NCBI GenBank assembly: GCA_036172665.1
Contig: CM069880.1
Coordinates: forward strand, 3,846,501 to 3,910,500
Length of the DNA stretch: 64,000 nucleotides
Direction: 5' to 3'
From: Prosopocoilus inquinatus
Lineage: Eukaryota; Arthropoda; Insecta; Coleoptera; Lucanidae
Shown: in pieces, positions 1-12,500 of the stretch
Position numbering within the stretch: position 1 is the first letter of the stretch
Layout of the letters: each line of letters begins with the position of its first letter
Translations under genes and position numbers: made by a program
The notes under the pieces: model-generated
What the model saw: the letters and a program-made list of their open reading frames with translations, nothing else
The model's database searches: none
Told to the model about the DNA's origin: nothing

Positions 1-1020
1 GTATCTAATCGATCCTTACTTATCTATCATGTTATTTGAAGTTACGATGGACTCCAGTATCTCTGATGTGAGATACGAAGTTCTCGGACGCAGCAGGAGC
101 TGGAAATAGTTCTGAACGAAACAACACGTATTAGCGTTGTTCCTGTGATGTATCTAATCGATCCTTACTTATCTATCATGTTATTTGACTTTACGATGGA
201 CTCCAGTAACTCTGATGTGAGATACGAAGTTCTCGGACTCAGCAGGAGCTGGAAATAGTTTTGAACGATATAACACGTATTAGCGTTGTTCCTGTGATGT
301 ATCTAATCGATCCTTACTTATCTATCTTGTTATTTGACGTTACGATACACTCCAGTAACTCTGATGTGAGATACGAAGTTCTCGGACGCAGCAGAAGCTG
401 GAAATAGTTTTGAACGAAACAACACGTATTAGCGTCGTTCCTGTGATGTATCAAATCGATCCTTACTTATCTATAATGTTATTTGACTTTACGATGGACT
501 CCAGTAACTCTGATGTGAGATACGAGGTTCTCGGACTCAGCAGGAGCTGGAAATAGTTTTGAACGAAATAATACGTACTAGCGTTGTTCCTGTGATGTAT
601 CTAGTCAATCCTTACTTATCTAACATGTTATTTGACGTTACGATGCACTCCAGTAACTCTGATGTGAGATACGAAGTTCTCGGACGCAGCAGGACCTGGA
701 AATAGTTCTGAACGAAACAACACGTATTAGCGTTATTCCTGTGATGTATCTAATCGATCCTTACTTATCTACTATGTTATTTGACGTTTCAACGGACTCC
801 AGTAACTCTGATATGAGATACGAGGTTCTCGGACTCAGCAGGAGTTGGAAATAGTTTTGAACGAAATAACACGTATTAGCGTTGTTCCTGTGATGTATCT
901 AGTCAATCCTTACTTATCTATCACGTTGTTTGACGTTACGATGGACACCAGTAACTCTGATGTGAGATACGAAGTTCTCGGACGCAGCAGGACCTGGAAA
1001 TAGTTCTGAACGAAACAACA

Positions 1021-1050
1021 CGTATTAGCGTTATTCGTATTAGCGTTGTT
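1021..1050 (+). repeat. 15-bp internal duplication in one Sat149 unit (copy 1 of 3)
   Basis: CGTATTAGCGTTATT is followed at once by CGTATTAGCGTTGTT, so this unit is 164 bp instead of 149. The same event is seen at 3569 and 6411. The spacing 1021 to 3569 is 2548 bp, exactly 17 units plus the 15-bp insertion, so the copies descend from one event spread by duplication of whole blocks. Confidence 0.93.
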
Positions 1051-3568
1051 CCTGTGATGTATCTAATCGATCCTTACTTATCTATCATGTTATTTGACGT
1101 TTCAACGGACTCCAGTAACTCTGATGTGAGATATGAAGTCCTCGGACTCAGCAGGAGCTGGAAATAGTTTTGAACGAGATAACACGTATTAGCGTTGTTC
1201 CTGTGATGTATCTAATCGATCCTTACTTATCTATCATGTTATTTGACGTTACGATGCACTCCAGTATCTCTGATGTGAGATACGATGTTTTCGGACGCAG
1301 CAGAGGCTGGAAATAGTTTTGAACGAAACATTACGTATTAGCGTTGTTCCTGTGATGTATCTAATCGATCCTTACTTATCTATCATGCTATTTGACGTTA
1401 CGATGGACACCAGTAACTCTGATGTGAGATACGAAGTTCTCGGACGCAGCAGGACCTGGAAATAGTTTTGAACGAAACAACACGTATTAGCGTCGTTCCT
1501 GTGATGTACCTAATCGATCCTTACTTATCTATCATGTTATTTGACTTTACGATGGACTCCAGTAACTCTGATGTGAGATACGAAGTTCTCAGACGCTGCA
1601 GAAGCTGGAAATAATTCTGAACAAAACAGCACGTATTAGCGTTGTTCCTGTGATGTATCTAATCGATCCTTACTTATCTACTATGTTATTTGACATTTCA
1701 ACGGACTCCAGTAACTCTGATGTGAGATACGAAATTCTCGGACTCAGCAATAGCTGGAAATAGTTTTGAATGAAATAACACGTATTATCGTTGTTCCTGT
1801 GCTGTATCTAATCGATTCTTACTTATCTATCATGTTGTTTGACGTTACGATGGACACCTGTAACTCTGATGTGAGATACGAAGTTCTCGGACGCAGCAGG
1901 AGCTGGAAATAGTTCTGAACGAAACTACACGTACTAACGTTATTCCTGTGATGTATCTAATCGATCCTTACTTATATACTATGTTATTTGACGTTTCAAC
2001 GGACTCCAGTAACTCCGATGTGAGATACGAGGTTCTCGGACTCAGCAGGAGCTGGAAATAGTTTTGAACGAAATAACACGTATTAGCGTTGTTCCTGTGA
2101 TGTATCTAATCAATCCTTACTTATCTATCATGTTATTTGACGTTACGATGCACTCCAGTATCTCTGATGTGAGATACGAAGTTCTCGGACGCAGCAAAAG
2201 CTGGAAATAGTTTTGAACGAAACAGCACGTATTAGCGTTGTTCCTGTGAGGTATCTAATCGATCCTTACTTATCTACTATGTTATTTGACGTTTCAACAG
2301 ACTCCAGTAACTCTGATGTGATATACGAAGTTCTCGGACGCAGCAGAAGCTGGAAATAGTTTTGAACGAAACAACACGTATTAGCGTTGTTCCTGTGATG
2401 TATCTAATCGATCCTTACTTATCTACTATGTTATTTGACGTTTCAACGGACTCCAGTAACTCTAATGTGAGATACGAATTTCTCGGACTCAGCATTAGCT
2501 GGAAATAGTTTTGAACGAAATAACACGTATTAGCGTTGTTCCTGTGATGTATCTAATCGATCCTTACTTATCTATCTTGTTATTTAACGTTACGATGGAC
2601 TCCAGTAACTCTGATGTGAGATACGAAGTTTTCGGACGCAGCAGAAGCTGGAAATAGTTTTGAACGAAACAACACGTATTAGCGTTGTTCCTGTGATGTA
2701 TCTAATCTATCCTTACTTATCTACTATGTTATTTGACTTTACGATGGACTCCAGTAACTTTGATGTGAAATACGAAGTTCTCAGACGCAGCAGAAGCTGG
2801 AAATAGTTCTGAACGAAACAGCACGTATTAGCGTTGCTCCTGTGATGTATCTAATCGATCCTTACTTATCTACTATGTTATTTGACGTTTCAACAGACTC
2901 CAGTAACTCTGATGTGAAATACGAGGTTCTCGGACTCAGCAGGAGCTGGAAATAGTTTTGAACGAAACAACACGTATTAGCGTTGTTCCTGTGATGTATC
3001 TAATCGATCCTTACTTATCTATCATGTTATTTGACTTTACGATGGACTCCAGTAACTCTGATGTGAGATACGAAGTTTTCGGACGCAGCAGAAGCTGGAA
3101 ATAGTTTTGAACGAAACAACACGTATTAGCGTTGTTCCTGTGATGTATCTAGTCAATCCTTACTTATCTATCATGTTATTTGACGTTACGATGCACTCCA
3201 GTAACTCTGATGTGAGATACGAAGTTCTCGGACGCAGCAGGACCTGGAAATAGTTCTGAACGAAACAACACGTATTAGCGTTATTCCTGTGATGTATCTA
3301 ATCGATCCTTACTTATCTACTATGTTATTTGACGTTTCAACGGACTCCAGTAACTCTGATATGAGATACGAGGTTCTCGGACTCAGCAGGAGTTGGAAAT
3401 AGTTTTGAACGAAATAACACGTATTAGCGTTGTTCCTGTGATGTATCTAGTCAATCCTTACTTATCTATCACGTTGTTTGACGTTACGATGGACACCAGT
3501 AACTCTGATGTGAGATACGAAGTTCTCGGACGCAGCAGGACCTGGAAATAGTTCTGAACGAAACAACA

Positions 3569-3598
3569 CGTATTAGCGTTATTCGTATTAGCGTTGTT
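3569..3598 (+). repeat. 15-bp internal duplication in one Sat149 unit (copy 2 of 3)
   Basis: Same 15-bp tandem duplication as at 1021. The neighbouring units (AGGACCTGG and GATATGAGATACGAGG variants) are also shared with the 600-1036 segment, so several units moved together. Confidence 0.92.
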
Positions 3599-4399
3599 CC
3601 TGTGATGTATCTAATCGATCCTTACTTATCTACTATGTTATTTGACGTTTCAACGGACTCCAGTAACTCTGATGTGACATACGAGGTTCTCGGACTCAGC
3701 AGGAGCTGGAAATAGTTTTGAACGAAATAACACGTATTAGCGTTGTTCCTGTGATGTATCTAGTCAATCCTTACTTATCTATCATGTTATTTGACGTTAC
3801 GATGCACTCCAGTAACTCTGATGTGAGATACGAAGTTCTCGGACGCAGCAGAAGCTGGAAATAGTTTCGAACGAAACAACAATTATTAGCGTTGTTCCTG
3901 TGATGTATCTAATCGATCCTTACTTATCTACTATGTTATTTGAAGTTTCAACGGACTCCAGTAACTCTAATGTGAGATACGAAGTTCTCGGACTCAGCAT
4001 TAGCTGGAAATAGTTTTGAACGAAACAACACGTATTAGCGTTGTTCCTGTGATGTATCTAATCGATCCTTACTTATCTATCATGTTATTTGACTTTACGA
4101 TGGACTCCAGTAACTCTGATGTGAGATACGAAGTTCTCGGACTCAGCAGGAGCTGGAAATAGTTTTGAACGAAATAACACGTATTAGCGTTGTTCCTGTG
4201 ATGTATCTAATCGATCCTTACTTATCTATCTTGTTATTTGACGTTACGATACACTCCAGTATCTCTGATGTGAGATACGAAGTTCTCGGACGCAGCAGAA
4301 GCTGGAAATAGTTTTGAACGAAACAACACGTATTAGCGTCGTTCCTGTGATGTATCAAATCGATCCTTACTTATCTATCATGTTATTTGACTTTACGAT

Positions 4400-7300
4400 G
4401 GACTCCAGTAACTCTGATGTGAGATACGAGGTTCTCGGACTCAGCAGGAGCTGGAAATAGTTTTGAACGAAATAATACGTATTAGCGTTGTTCCTGTGAT
4501 GTATCTAGTCAATCCTTACTTCTATCATGTTATTTGACGTTACGATGCACTCCAGTAACTCTGATGTGAGATACGAAGTTCTCGGACACAGCAGAAGCTG
4601 GAAATAGTTTTGAACGAAACAACACGTATTAGCGTCGTTCCTGTGATGTATCAAATCGATCCTTACTTATCTATCATGTTATTTGACTTTACGATGGACT
4701 CCAGTAACTCTGATGTGAGATACGAGGTTCTCGGACTCAGCAGGAGCTGGAAATAGTTTTGAAAGAAATAACACGTATTAGCGTTGTCCCTGTGATGTAT
4801 CTAATCGATCCTTACTTATCTATCTTGTTATTTGACGTTACGATGGACTCCTGTAACTCTGATTTGAGATACGAAGTTTTCGGACGCAGCAGAAGCTGGA
4901 AATAGTTTTGAACGAAACAACACGTATTAGCGTTGTTCCTGTGATGTATCTAGTCAATCCTTACTTATCCATCATGTTATTTGACGTTACGATGCACTCC
5001 AGTAACTCTGATGTTAGATACGAAGTTCTCGGACTCAGCAGGAGCTGGAAATAGTTTTGAACGAAATAACACGTATTAGCGTTGTTCCTGTGATGTATCT
5101 AATCGATCCTTACTTATCTATCATGTTATTTGAAGTTACGATGGACTCCAGTAACTCTGATGTGAGATACGAAGTTCTCTGACGCAGCAGGAGCTGGAAA
5201 TAGTTCTGAACGAAACAACACGTATTAGCGTTGTTCCTGTGATGTATCTAATCGATCCTTACTTATCTACTATGTTATTTGACGTTTCAACGGACTCCAG
5301 TAACTCTGATGTGAGATACGAGGTTCTCGGACTCAGCAGTAGCTGGAAATAGTTTTGAACGAAATAACACGTATTAGCGTTGTTCCTGTGATGTATCTAA
5401 TCGATCCTTACTTATCTACTATGCTATTTGACGTTTCAACGGACTCCAGTAACTCTGATGTGAAATACGAGGTTCTCGGACTCAGCAGGAGCTGGAAATA
5501 GTTTTGAACGAAACAACACGTATTAGCGTTGTTCCTGTGATGTATCTAATCGATCCTTACTTATCTATCATGTTATTTGACTTTACGATGGACTCCAGTA
5601 ACTCTGATGTGAGATACGAAGTTCTCGGACTCAGCAGGAGCTGGAAATAGTTTTGAACGAAATAACATGTATTAGCGTTGTTCCTGTGATGTATCTAATC
5701 GATCCTTACTTATCTATCTTGTTATTTGACGTTACGATACACTCCAGTATCTCTGATGTGAGATACGAAGTTCTCGGACGCAGCAGAAGCTGGAAATAGT
5801 TTTGAACGAAACAACACGTATTGGCGTCGTTCCTGTGATGTATCAAATCGATCCTTACTTATCTATCATGTTATTTGACTTTACGATGGACTCCAGTAAC
5901 TCTGATGTGAGATACGAGGTTCTCGGACTCAGCAGGAGCTGGAAATAGTTTTGAACGAAATAATACGTATTAGCGTTGTTCCTGTGATGTATCTAGTCAA
6001 TCCTTACTTCTATCATGTTATTTGACGTTACCATGCACTCCAGTAACTCTGATGTGAGATACGAAGTTCTCGGACACAGCAGAAGCTGGAAACAGTTTTG
6101 AACGAAGCAACAGGTATTAGCGTTGTTCCTGTGATGTATCTAATCGATGCTTACTTATCTACTATGTTATTTGCCTTTTCAACGGACTCCAGTAACTCTG
6201 ATGTGAGATACGAGGTTCTCGGACTCAGCAGGAGCTGGAAATAGTTTTGAACGAAATAACACGTATTAGCGTTGTTCCTGTGATGTATCTAATCGATCCT
6301 TACTTATCCATCATGTTGTTTGACTTTGCGATGGACTCCAGTAACTTTGATATGAAATATGAATTTTTCGGACGTAGCAGGACCTGGAAATAGTTCTGAA
6401 CGAAACAACACGTATTAGCGTTATTCGTATTAGCGTTGTTCCTGTGATGTATCTAATCGATCCTTACTTATCTATCATGTTATTTGACGTTTCAACGGAC
6501 TCCAGTAACTCTGATGTGAGATATGAAGTCCTCGGACTCAGCAGGAGCTGGAAATAGTTTTGAACGAGATAACACGTATTAGCGTTGTTCCTGTGATGTA
6601 TCTAATCGATCCTTACTTATCTATCATGTTATTTGAAGTTACGATGGACTCCAGTATCTCTGATGTGAGATACGAAGTTCTCGGACGCAGCAGGAGCTGG
6701 AAATAGTTCTGAACGAAACAACACGTATTAGCGTTGTTCCTGTGATGTATCTAATCGATCCTTACTTATCTACTATGCTATTTGACGTTTCAACGGACTC
6801 CAGTAACTCTGATGTGAGATACGAGGTTCTCGGACTCAGCAGGAGCTGGAAATAGTTTTGAACGAAATAACACGTATTAGCGTTGTCCCTGTGATGTATC
6901 TAATCGATCCTTACTTATCTATCTTGTTATTTGACGTTACGATGGACTCCTGTAACTCTGATTTGAGATACGAAGTTTTCGGACGCAGCAGAAGCTGGAA
7001 ATAGTTTTGAACGAAACAACACGTATTAGCGTTGTTCCTGTGATGTATCTAGTCAATCCTTACTTATCCATCATGTTATTTGACGTTACGATGCACTCCA
7101 GTAACTCTGATGTTAGATACGAAGTTCTCGGACTCAGCAGGAGCTGGAAATAGTTTTGAACGAAATAACACGTATTAGCGTTGTTCCTGTGATGTATCTA
7201 ATCGATCCTTACTTATCTATCATGTTATTTGAAGTTACGATGGACTCCAGTAACTCTGATGTGAGATACGAAGTTCTCGGACGCAGCAGGAGCTGGAAAT

Positions 7301-8220
7301 AGTTCTGAACGAAACAACACGTATTAGCGTTGTTCCTGTGATGTATCTAATCGATCCTTACTTATCTACTATGTTATTTGACGTTTCAACGGACTCCAGT
7401 AACTCTGATGTGAGATACGAGGTTCTCGGACTCAGCAGTAGCTGGAAATAGTTTTGAACGAAATAACACGTATTAGCGTTGTTCATGTGATGTATCTAAT
7501 CGATCCTTACTTATCTACTATGCTATTTGACGTTTCAACGGACTCCAGTAACTCTGATGTGAGATACGAGGTTCTCGAACTCAGCAGGAGCTGGAAATAG
7601 TTTTGAACGAAACAACACGTATTAGCGTTGTTCCTGTGATGTATCTAATCGATCCTTACTTATCTATCATGTTATTTGACTTTACGATGGACTCCAGTAA
7701 CTCTGATGTGAGATACGAAGTTCTCGGACTCAGCAGGAGCTGGAAATAGTTTTGAACGAAATAACACGTATTAGCGTTGTTCCTGTGATGTATCTAATCG
7801 ATCCTTACTTATCTATCTTGTTATTTGACGTTACGATACACTCCAGTATCTCTGATGTGAGATACGAAGTTCTCGGACGCAGCAGAAGCTGGAAATAGTT
7901 TTGAACGAAACAACACGTATTAGCGTCGTTCCTGTGATGTATCAAATCGATCCTTACTTATCTATCAAGTTATTTGACTTTACGATGGATTCCAGTAACT
8001 CTGATGTGAGATACGAGGTTCTCGGACTCAGCAGGAGCTGGAAATAGTTTTGAACGAAATAATACGTATTAGCGTTGTTCCTGTGATGTATCTAGTCAAT
8101 CCTTACTTCTATCATGTTATTTGACGTTACGATGCACTCCAGTAACTCTGATGTGAGATACGAAGTTCTCGGACACAGCAGAAGCTGGAAACAGTTTTGA
8201 ACGAAGCAACACGTATTAGC
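4400..8220 (+). repeat. Higher-order repeat zone in block I (10-unit and 14-unit spacings)
   Basis: A rare 147-bp unit with TTACTTCTATCATG (2 bp missing) occurs at 4521, 6009 and 8108. The first spacing is 1488 bp, ten units less 2 bp. The second is 2099 bp, fourteen units plus 15 bp less 2 bp. Other rare variants, such as CTGTAACTCTGATTTGAG near 4850 and 6950, and the GACACAGCAGAAGC units near 6070 and 8170, keep the same order. The zone was therefore copied in blocks of ten or more units, not unit by unit. Confidence 0.82.
6411..6440 (+). repeat. 15-bp internal duplication in one Sat149 unit (copy 3 of 3)
   Basis: Same duplication again. It lies 2842 bp after copy 2, which equals 19 units plus 15 bp minus two 2-bp deletions found in the interval. 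The following unit (GATATGAAGTCCTCGG, then GAACGAGATAACACG) matches the unit after copy 1 near 1130, not the one after copy 2. Confidence 0.92.
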
Positions 8221-9127
8221 GTTGTTCCTGTGATGTATCTAATCGATGCTTACTTATCTACTATGTTATTTGCCTTTTCAACGGACTCCAGTAACTCTGA
8301 TGTGAGGTACGAAGTTTTCGGACGCAGCAGAAGCTGGAAATAGTTTTGAACGAAACAACACGTATTAGCGTTGTTCCTGTGATGTATCTAATCGATCCTT
8401 ACTTATCTATCATGTTATATGACTTTACGATGGACTCCAGTAACTCTGATGTGAGATACGAAGTCCTCGGACTCAGCAGGAGCTGGAAATAGTTCTGAAC
8501 GAAACAGCACGTATTAGCGTTGTTCCTGTGATGTATCTAATCGATCCTTACTTATCCATCATGTTGTTTGACTTTACGATGGACTCCAGTAACTTTGATA
8601 TGAAATACGAATTTTTCGGACGCAGCAGGAGCTGGAAATAGTTCTGAACGAAACAACACGTATTAGCGTTGTTCCTGTGATGTATCTAGTCAATCCTTAC
8701 TTATCCATCATGTTATTTGATGTTACGATGCACTCCAGTAACTCTGATGTGAGATACGATGTTCTCGGACTCAGCAATAGCTGGAAATAGTTTTGAACGA
8801 AATAACACGTATTAGCGTTGTTCCTGTGATGTATCTAATCGATCCTTACTTATCTATCTTGTTATTTGACGTTACGATGGACTCCTGTAACTCTGATTTG
8901 AGATACGAAGTTTTCGGACGCAGCAGAAGCTGGAAATAGTTTTGAACGAAACAACACGTATTAGCGTTGTTCCTGTGATGTATCTAGTCAATCCTTACTT
9001 ATCCATCATGTTATTTGATGTTACGATGCACTCCAGTAACTCTGATGTGAGATACGATGTTCTCGGACTCAGCAATAGCTGGAAATAGTTTTGAACGAAA
9101 TAACACGTATTAGCGTTGTTCCTGTGA

Positions 9128-9576
9128 TGTATCTAATCGATCCTTACTCATCTATCATGTTATTTGACGTTTCGATGGACTCTAGTAATTCTGATGTGAG
9201 ATAAAAAGTTTTTGGACGCAGCAGAAGCTGGAAATAGTTTTGAACGAAATAACACGTATTAGCGTTGTTCCTGTGATGTATCTAATCGATCCTTACTTAG
9301 CTACTATGTTATTTGACGTTTCGATGGACTCCAGTAACTCTAATGTGAGATACGAAATCTTCGGACGCAGCAGCAGCTGGAAATAGTTTTAAACGAAACA
9401 ACACGTATTAGCGATGTTCCTGTGATGTATCTAATCGATACTTACTCATCTATCATGTTATTTTACGTTTGGATGGATCCAGTAACTCTGATGTGAGATA
9501 CAAAGTTCTCGGACGCAGCAGAAGCTGGAAATAGTTTTGAACGAAACAACACGTATTAGTGTTGTTCCTGTGATGT
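9128..9576 (+). repeat. Diverged Sat149 patch
   Basis: About three successive units carry unusually many changes: TTACTCATC, GATAAAAAGTTTTTGG, TTACTTAGCTAC, TTTTACGTTTGG, and a 1-bp deletion in GATGGATCCAG. The surrounding units are much closer to consensus. This looks like an island that has escaped recent homogenisation. It is still satellite and still in register. Confidence 0.75.
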
Positions 9577-12500
9577 ATCTAATCGATCCTTACTTATCTA
9601 TCATGTTATTTGACTTTACGATGGACTCCAGTAACTTTGATGTGAAATACGAAGTTCTCGGACTCAGCAGGAGCTGGAAATAGTTTTGAACGAAATAACA
9701 CGTATTAGCGTTGTTCCTGTGATGTATCTAATCGATCCTTACTTATCTATTATGTTATTTGAAGTTTCAACGGATTCCAGTAACTCTGATGTGACATATG
9801 AAGCTCTCGGACTCAGCAATAGCTGGAAATAGTTTTGAACGAAATAACACGTATTAGCGTTGTTCCTGTGATGTATCTAATCGATCCTTACTTATCTATC
9901 TTGTTATTTGACGTTACGATGCACTCCAGTAACTCTGATGTGAGATACGAATTCTCGGACTCAGCAGGAGCTGGAAATAGTTTTGAAGGAAATAACACGT
10001 ATTAGCGTTGTTCCTGTGATGTATCTAATCGATCCTTACTTATCTATCATGTTATTTGAAGTTACGATGGACTCCAGTAACTCTGATGTGAGGTACGAAG
10101 TCCTCGGAATCAGCAGGAGCTGGAAATAGTTCTAAACGAAACAGCACGTATTAGCGTTGTTCCTGTGATGTATCTAATCGATCCTTACTTATCTACTATG
10201 CTATTTGACGTATCAACGGATTCCAGTAACTCTGATGTGAGATACGAAGTTCTCGGACTCAGCAGGAGCTGGAAATTGTTTTGAACGAAATAACACGTAT
10301 TAGCGTTGTTCCTGTGATGTATCTAATCGATCCTTACTTATCTATCATATTATTTGAAGTTACGATCGACTCCAGTATCTCTGATGTGAGATACGAAGTT
10401 CTCGGACGCAGCAGGAGCTGGAAATAGTTCTGAACGAAACAACACGTATTAGCGTTGTTCCTGTGATGTATCTAATCGATCCTTACTTATCTACTATGTT
10501 ATTTGACGTTTCAACGGACTCCAGTAACTCTGATGTGAGATACGAGGTTCTCGGACTCAGCAGGAGCTGGAAATAATTTTGAACGAAATAACACGTATTA
10601 GCGTTGTTCCTGTGATGTATCTAGTCAATGCTTACTTATCTATCATGTTATTTGACGCTACGATGCACTCCAGTAACTCTGATGTGAGATACGAAGTTCT
10701 CGGACGCAGCAGAAGCTGGAAATAGTTTTGAACGAAACAACACGTATTAGCGTTGTTCCTGTGATGTATATAATAGATCCTTACTTATCTACTATGTTAT
10801 TTGACGTTTCAACGGACTCCAGTAACTTTGATGTGAAATACGAAGTTCTCGGACTCAGCATTAGCTGGAACTAGTTTTGAACGAAATAACACGTATTAGC
10901 GTTGTTCCTGTGACGTATCTAATCGATACTTACTTATCTATCTTGTTATTTGACGTTACGATGGACTCCAGTAACTCTGATGTGAGATATGAAGTTTTCG
11001 GAGGCAGCAGAAGCTGGAAATAGTTTTGAACGAAACAACACGTATTAGCGTTGTTCCTGTGATGTATCTAATCGATCCTTACTTATCTATCATGTTATTT
11101 GACTTTACGATGGACTCCAGTAACTCTGATGTGAGATACGAAGTTCTCGGACTCAGCAGGAGCTGGAAATAGTTTTGAACGAAATAACACGTATTAGCGT
11201 TGTTCCTGTGATGTATCTAATCGATCCTTACTTATCTATCTTGTTATTTGACGTTACGATGCACTCCAGTAACTCTGATGAGAGATACGAAGTTCTCGGA
11301 CGCAGCAGAAGCTGGAAATAGTTTTGAACGAAACAACACGTATTAGCGTTGTTCCTGTGATGTATCTAATCGATCCTTACTTATCTATCTTGTTATTTGA
11401 CGTTACGATGCACTCCAGTAACTCTGATGTGAGATACGAAGTTCTCGGACGCAGCAGGAGCTGGAAATAGTTCTGAACGAAACAACACGTATTAGCGTTG
11501 TTCCTGTGATGTATCTAATCGATCCTTACTTATCTACTATGCTATTTGACGTTTCAACGGACTCCAGTAAATCTGATGTGAGATACGAGGTTCTCGGACT
11601 CAGTAGGAGCTGGAAATAGTTTTGAACGAAATAACACGTATTAGCGTTGTTCCTGTGATGTATCTAATCGATCCTTACTTATCCATCATGTTATTTGACT
11701 TTACGATGGACTCCAGTAACTTTGATGTGAAATACGAATTTTTCGGACCCAGCAGGAGCTGGAAATAGTTCTGAAGGAAACAACACGTATTAGCGTTGTT
11801 CCTGTGAAGTATCTAATCGATCCTTACTTATCTACTATGTTATTTGACATTTCAACGGACTCCAGTAACTCTGATGTGAGATACGAAGTTCTCGGACTCA
11901 GCAGGAGCTGGAAATAGTTTTGAACGAAATAGCACCTATTAGCGTTGTTCCTGTGATGTATCTAATCGATCCTTAGTTATCTACTATATTATTTGACGTT
12001 TCAACGGACTCCAGTAACTCTGATGTGAGATACGAAGTTCTCGGACGCAGCAGAAGCTGGAAATAGTTTTGAACGAAACAACACGTATTAGCGTTGTTCC
12101 TGTGATGTATCTAATCGATCCTTACTTATCTACTATGTTATTTGACGTTTCAACGGACTCCAGTAACTCTGATGTGAAATACGAAGTTCTCGGACTCAGC
12201 ATTAGCTGGAACTAGTTTTGAACGAAATAGCACGTATTAGCGTTGTTCCTGTGATGTATCTAATCGATACTTACTTATCTATCTTGTTATTTGATGTTAC
12301 GATGGACTCCAGTAACTCTGATGTGAGATACGAAGTTTTCGGAGGCAGCAGAAGCTGGAAATAGTTTTGAACGAAACAACACGTATTAGCGTTGTTCCTG
12401 TGATGTATCTAATCGATCCTTACTTATCTATCATGTTATTTGACTTTACGATGGACTCCAGTAACTCTGATGTGAGATACGAAGTTCTCGGACTCAGCAG

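Noticed and set aside
1..149. CENP-B-box-like sequence in Sat149
   Set aside because: The minus strand has TTTCGTTCAAAACTATT, which fits the first half of the TTCG....A..CGGG core, but the CGGG half is absent, so it is not a CENP-B box.
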